From Anthopleura xanthogrammica (taxonomy: Eukaryota > Cnidaria > Anthozoa > Actiniaria > Actiniidae): a stretch of DNA of 64,000 bases. Both the position numbers and the translations under genes were made by a program. How positions within the stretch are numbered: the first letter of the stretch is position 1; every line of letters starts with the position of its first letter. The stretch lies in assembly GCA_964019055.1 (NCBI GenBank), contig OZ025217.1:6004557-6068556 (forward strand). Direction: 5' to 3'. The notes beneath the pieces were generated by a model that was not told the origin of the DNA, made no database searches, and saw only the letters and a list, made by a program, of their open reading frames with translations. Shown here piece after piece: positions 60,601-64,000 of the stretch.

Positions 60601-63275
60601 TCAACTTGTTCTTGAATATTAAACTTTCACATATATAGGGATTCCAGAGTTAACATGCTGATTAAAAAGTGTTGTTGTAACAGAATGGGATTGAAAAGAG
60701 GTCACGGGCATATAATCCCATAGTACACCTTCTCCCCCCTACACACACACACACAGTCCCTGCTGCACTTTTACCAATGCAGCTCAGCAGCAACCATCTC
60801 TATAACTTATCCGAGAATTTTATTTCCACAAATATAGGAATTCAAGAGTAACATGTAAAAGTGATGTTGTAATAATATAATGGGTAATAATGGTCACTGA
60901 ACCACTTGCACCAATGCAATTCAGCAATATAACAACCAAGCAATTCTTACCTAAATCCCCAGCCATCAATTGCACTTGCAAAAACAACATTTCCTTGATC
61001 GGGAGAGAAATACAAGCTAGAATCATCTTCTTCGTCCAGCCCTGAACTCCATTGTTCAATGGAAACAGCTGTATCATCCTCAATCCCGCAATGGTTTGTG
61101 CTCTTTGTGTTCTCTACTTTTGTTGAAGACTTCTCCATCACATGAGAGCTGAATAGCTTTCCAGTAACAGCATTCACCTAAAATGAATTTATCCATAGAA
61201 GTACATGTATGTAAGTACTGTAATGTCTATTTTTTTTTCTTCTCCAGTTAACCCTTCTTTAGGATTTCTGTTTGGTACATGTCGCAGTCTACAAACCATC
61301 TCTATAAATCGTCCTTATTTTATTTCCACATGGTCAATTTGGAAACTTTTCAGAATTACCATATACTCCAGCAGCGGATCTGGAGGTTAACCCGACACCC
61401 CCAAATAAACATAAGGACAAAAAATTCAGATCACGATTATTAAAAAATAAATGATATTACTACATGTATATATCATCACTTTTTCCATGTCTGACACCCC
61501 CTTTGCAAATTTATGGATCTACCACCAGGGGCGGATCCAAGGGAGGAGTGCAGGGTATGCACACCCCTCCCTGGGTTGACTCTGTGCTCCTACTCAAAGA
61601 TAGCTAATACAAAATAATGTTTTTTCCTTTGATTCTAAGGGGTGCATCCCTCCCTGGGTCGACTTTGCCCCTACTGCAGCTTTGAAGATGAAGCACCCCT
61701 CCCTGAAGAAAATCCTGGATCCACCCCTGACCCCTGTTCGAAAGGTCTGGTCTTAACATTTTATTAACTTTTATTTGATTATCTTATAATTTTCAGTCAC
61801 AAAGAATGAAATATTGAGAGCAACAATAACCTTTCTGAAGACTTAAAGCTCTCCTTTGGCAATCATGACTAGCACACAACTGAAACATACATACATACCT
61901 GTTCTAGGATACGTTGTATGTGGAAGTAGGCCTCTAAAGTAGAATATTTCAGCTCTGTTATCAGCCTGTCAATCTTATTTAACACTAAACATGGATGGAT
62001 ATTTTCAAGCCAGGCTTGTCTTAGAACCACTTGTGTCTGAAAGGTAATAACTGAAAGATCAATTTACTAGACCTGTAATTTACCAGGTTAGCACCTGTGG
62101 CCATCATTCCATGATCGAATTGGAAGTTGTTGATTTTTGCAGAGGAAAATCTGAGAACCGGAAGAATAAACCTTGAAGGACAGGAGAGAACTAACAAACA
62201 ACTTTACTCACATTTGACATTGAGCCCAGCAGGACTCAGACCCAGGTTGCCTTGGTGAGAGGAAAGCACTCTCATTGCTACGCCACCTGTGGTTCCCACA
62301 AGCCCACATGACCCATACAAGTTTACCCAGGTGTTTGTGGCTTTTAGCAACACTCAATCATGACAATGACATGGACAATATTATGATACATGAAAACATT
62401 TTGAAGGCAATATGAATGAAACAAACATTGAACTATAGTAAGTTCCATGAATAATTAATTCTTACCTGTGGGGAAACTCCTTCCACAACATCCACCACAA
62501 CCAGTGCTCCATCACACAACCTTACTGCTGTGGATACCTAGAATGTCAGAAAACCAAACATCCATTTTAGCAAACCCTGAAACAACCTCTGGGCTAACCT
62601 TACAGGTATGCAAGAGTTATCTACAATAGCTGTGCTTTGTGTTAGATCCGCACAGGTTTCAATAAAAATTGATGTTTTAACTTGTTCATCACTAATTATT
62701 ACAGTTGGTTTTTTCCCTTTGCATTCTCATTTTAAAAACATTATTCACACATAATATCATGCATATAAGTATTAACATAGTTTTAACAATACCTCACTAG
62801 AGAAGTCCACATGACCAGGAGAGTCTATCAAATTGATCAGAAATTCTTCATTTTCTATAAAACAAATAAGTAAAAGAGCATGTAATAAGCTTGAATCCTT
62901 CCAGAAGAATAACAGTGACTATATTAACATTTTATTGGAAAAAGCTGTTATAATTTATAAGTATAGTCAAACGTCACCTAATCGCCACCTCCAAACAATG
63001 GCCACCTCTACAGAATGGCCAGGAATTTTTAACTTAAACCAGATCCACATTATGGTCATCTCTCTACAACGGCCACAAAATTTTGTCCTTGGCCAATATT
63101 GCCGATGTGTAGAGGTATGATTGTATATGAAAAACAATTTTTAGGCATGTATCATATGATCAATGCAAATATAAAGTTTAATCTATCTACCTTCAGTGTA
63201 ATGTAAGGAGATAGCACTAGACTTCATTGTTATTCCTCTGATTTGCTCATCTTCTCTACTGTCCATATACCTTAG
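52724..63275 (-). CDS. EFL1: EFL1, elongation-factor-like GTPase 1 (ribosome assembly protein 1), 5' end outside window
   Basis: Fourteen exons read in transcript order: 63275-63191, 62854-62793, 62537-62466, 62036-61899, 61177-60951, 59901-59701, 59248-58989, 58324-58225, 57810-57481, 56885-56518, 55859-55692, 55352-54915, 54356-53485, 52906-52724, total 3,504 nt (1,167 codons plus stop), all in frame. EFL1 works with SBDS to release eIF6 from the pre-60S ribosome in the cytoplasm. Visible motifs: switch [14 protein letters not shown]3 DSPGHVDF, G4 [42 protein letters not shown], and the C-terminal [19 protein letters not shown] followed by VPTTEEEY and [11 protein letters not shown]. The P-loop exon lies beyond 64,000. 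The acidic Ser/Glu-rich stretch in exon 54356-53485 is the poorly conserved insertion typical of the family. The stop is TAA at 52726-52724. Confidence 0.95.
53215..53375 (+). repeat. tRNA-related SINE copy
   Basis: Clear B box (GGGTTCGATTCCCGTG) and the tail TCTCCTGTGCTTTGAGGGCT ... CGGTTTTCCTCCCTCC; in the EFL1 intron between the last two exons. Confidence 0.7.
54551..54640. repeat. (ATC)n(AGC)n trinucleotide repeat
   Basis: Runs of ATC then AGC in an EFL1 intron; false His/Gln frame. Confidence 0.95.
54722..54896. repeat. MITE family 'P2', copy 4
   Basis: Left end CTTATGACTATGAAAC, right end TTTTCACAGTCATACAAAAT; interior GTCACTGTCACGACACGG. In an EFL1 intron, abutting an exon end (54915). 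Confidence 0.65.
55390..55525. repeat. Palindromic family 'P1', copy 4
   Basis: Left arm AAAGCAGCTCAAAGTGGAGG and right arm TCCAAATTGAGCTGCATTCC, in an EFL1 intron. Confidence 0.7.
57234..57472. repeat. MITE family 'P2', copy 5 with internal duplication
   Basis: The interior word GCACGGCACTGACACGGTCA occurs twice about 93 bp apart, so this copy is longer than the others. Confidence 0.75.
57868..58048. repeat. 27-bp minisatellite (GATAGTGATGGTGATGGTGA...)
   Basis: Six to seven 27-bp units in the EFL1 intron, starting about 60 bp from an exon. The EFL1 frame is open through it, but the acceptor at 57811 excludes it from the mRNA. Confidence 0.9.
59418..59570. repeat. Palindromic family 'P3', copy 2
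   Basis: Same order of words as at 22850-22990 (TTATCCATATTTATGTGTCT, then AAATGATACTCAAGGGAATG); in an EFL1 intron. Confidence 0.75.
60044..60351. repeat. MITE-like element (ATTCTCCCAAACCAAATA ends)
   Basis: TTCTCCCAAACCAAATATTA at the left and ATTTGGTTTGGGAGAA at the right, with an AATGTTGCAATTTGG/CAAATTGCAACATT inner pair. Confidence 0.75.
61526..61729. repeat. MITE-like element with CAGGGGCGGATCCA ends
   Basis: Left end CAGGGGCGGATCCAAGG, right end CCTGGATCCACCCCTG, resembling hAT-type MITE ends. The interior repeats CCCTCCCTGGGT twice. Confidence 0.75.
62095..62300 (-). repeat. tRNA-related SINE copy, minus strand
   Basis: The reverse complement reads CACAGGTGGCGTAGCAATGA, a Gln/Asp-like head, then GGGTCTGAGTCCTGC and the family tail ending CCAATTCGATCATGGAA. 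Confidence 0.65.
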
Positions 63276-63538
63276 CTGTGCAGACATCACATGTATTAAT
63301 TAAGACTTAGCTAAATTATAGATAAATTATATTATCATCGTGTCATGGCAGCCATGACAGGAGGCACAACAAGGGTCTTTTTCCACTGGGAAACTGAATT
63401 CTTTCTCGCATAAATCAGATTAGACTAGATTCAATCGTTCCTGCCTCCTGTCATGGATGCCAGACATGTGATGGCTGTGCATTCAAGCCTCTATTACAGT
63501 ATAGTACATGTACACATTAACTCGTGCTGAGTCATTGC

Positions 63539-63713
63539 CAGTGCTCAAAATAACGGCAAGTCGACGGTCAACATCCATCCAAACTCGGTACTTGACCAGT
63601 CAAATATGGCTTTGAATGGACATGTTGACTGGTCATATTTAAAAAAATATAAATAAAATATCATACACCAGAAATCTTGGCCGGCGTATGACTGGCCATT
63701 ATTTTGAGCCCTG
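63539..63713. repeat. MITE-like element with CAGTGCTCAAAATAA ends
   Basis: Left CAGTGCTCAAAATAACGGC, right GGCCATTATTTTGAGCCCTG, a near-perfect inverted pair of hAT-like type. No clear 8-bp target duplication is visible. The remainder of 63276-64000 shows no exon. Confidence 0.75.
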
Positions 63714-64000
63714 ATTACTGGGCTACCTATGGTAGACAAGTCATAAAATAATTTCAGTTCTATGACAAATACTTCATATAAAAATTTGCTTTAAGCTAAC
63801 CATACTTAGGATTTAATGGTTAATGTTGGATGTGCAAAAAAAGGACGAGGAATCATTTCAGTGTTGTAAATTGTACATAGGATTTTTTTTGCCTTAATTA
63901 CAATTACAAAACATGTGTACATTTATATAAACAAAAATATTTAATAACTTTTATTCAACTTTTTAATTATGAATAATTCTAATTCAATATTATTATAAAG

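Noticed and set aside
1..64000. CRISPR arrays, bacterial operons, Shine-Dalgarno sites, insertion sequences
   Set aside because: The window is a eukaryotic nuclear region with spliced genes; the tandem repeats found lack CRISPR-like spacer structure.

Overview
The window looks like nuclear DNA from an anthozoan cnidarian, most likely a stony coral or sea anemone. It is AT-rich, has short exons in long introns full of short palindromic (MITE-like) elements and tRNA-derived SINEs, and carries one CR1/L2-type LINE. Its giant receptor combines lectin, MAM, LDLa, LRR and 7TM modules in a way typical of cnidarian gene sets. The species call is inference; the gene calls rest on reading frames, splice sites and motifs read by eye.

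Layout. 0-2.3 kb: last coding exon of an unidentified plus-strand gene. 2.3-6.0 kb: repeats plus two intron-bearing tRNA-Ile(UAU) genes. 6.07-39.9 kb, minus strand: one complete gene that I could assemble into 47 coding exons, 8,130 nt in all, coding for 2,709 residues with frame kept across every junction. Order from the N-terminus: signal peptide, two C-type lectin domains, F5/8 type C (discoidin) domain, PA14 domain, an unrecognised module, MAM, three LDLa repeats, a Cys-rich linker, MAM, MAM, two fibronectin type II domains, a MAM domain split by a pentraxin domain, CUB, LRR cap and six LRRs, a rhodopsin-family 7TM domain of the LGR/GRL101/relaxin-receptor type, and a cytoplasmic pseudokinase domain. 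An intact LINE (about 15.7-19.1 kb) and a third tRNA-Ile(UAU) gene (33.64 kb) lie in its introns. 40-51.5 kb: no firm gene, many hairpin elements and microsatellites. 51.55-52.13 kb, minus: first two exons of an unidentified gene with a palindromic E2F-type site at its start. 52.7-63.3 kb, minus: EFL1, the ribosome-maturation GTPase, complete except for its N-terminal exon(s), which lie beyond the right edge.

The main result is the receptor: a single polypeptide with a very large glycan/ligand-binding ectodomain, a GPCR core and a degenerate kinase tail. EFL1 and the receptor are neighbours on the same strand with no evident functional link. The rest is mostly repeat sequence: at least four recurrent palindromic families, a tRNA-related SINE family, two 108-bp tandem arrays and many simple repeats.
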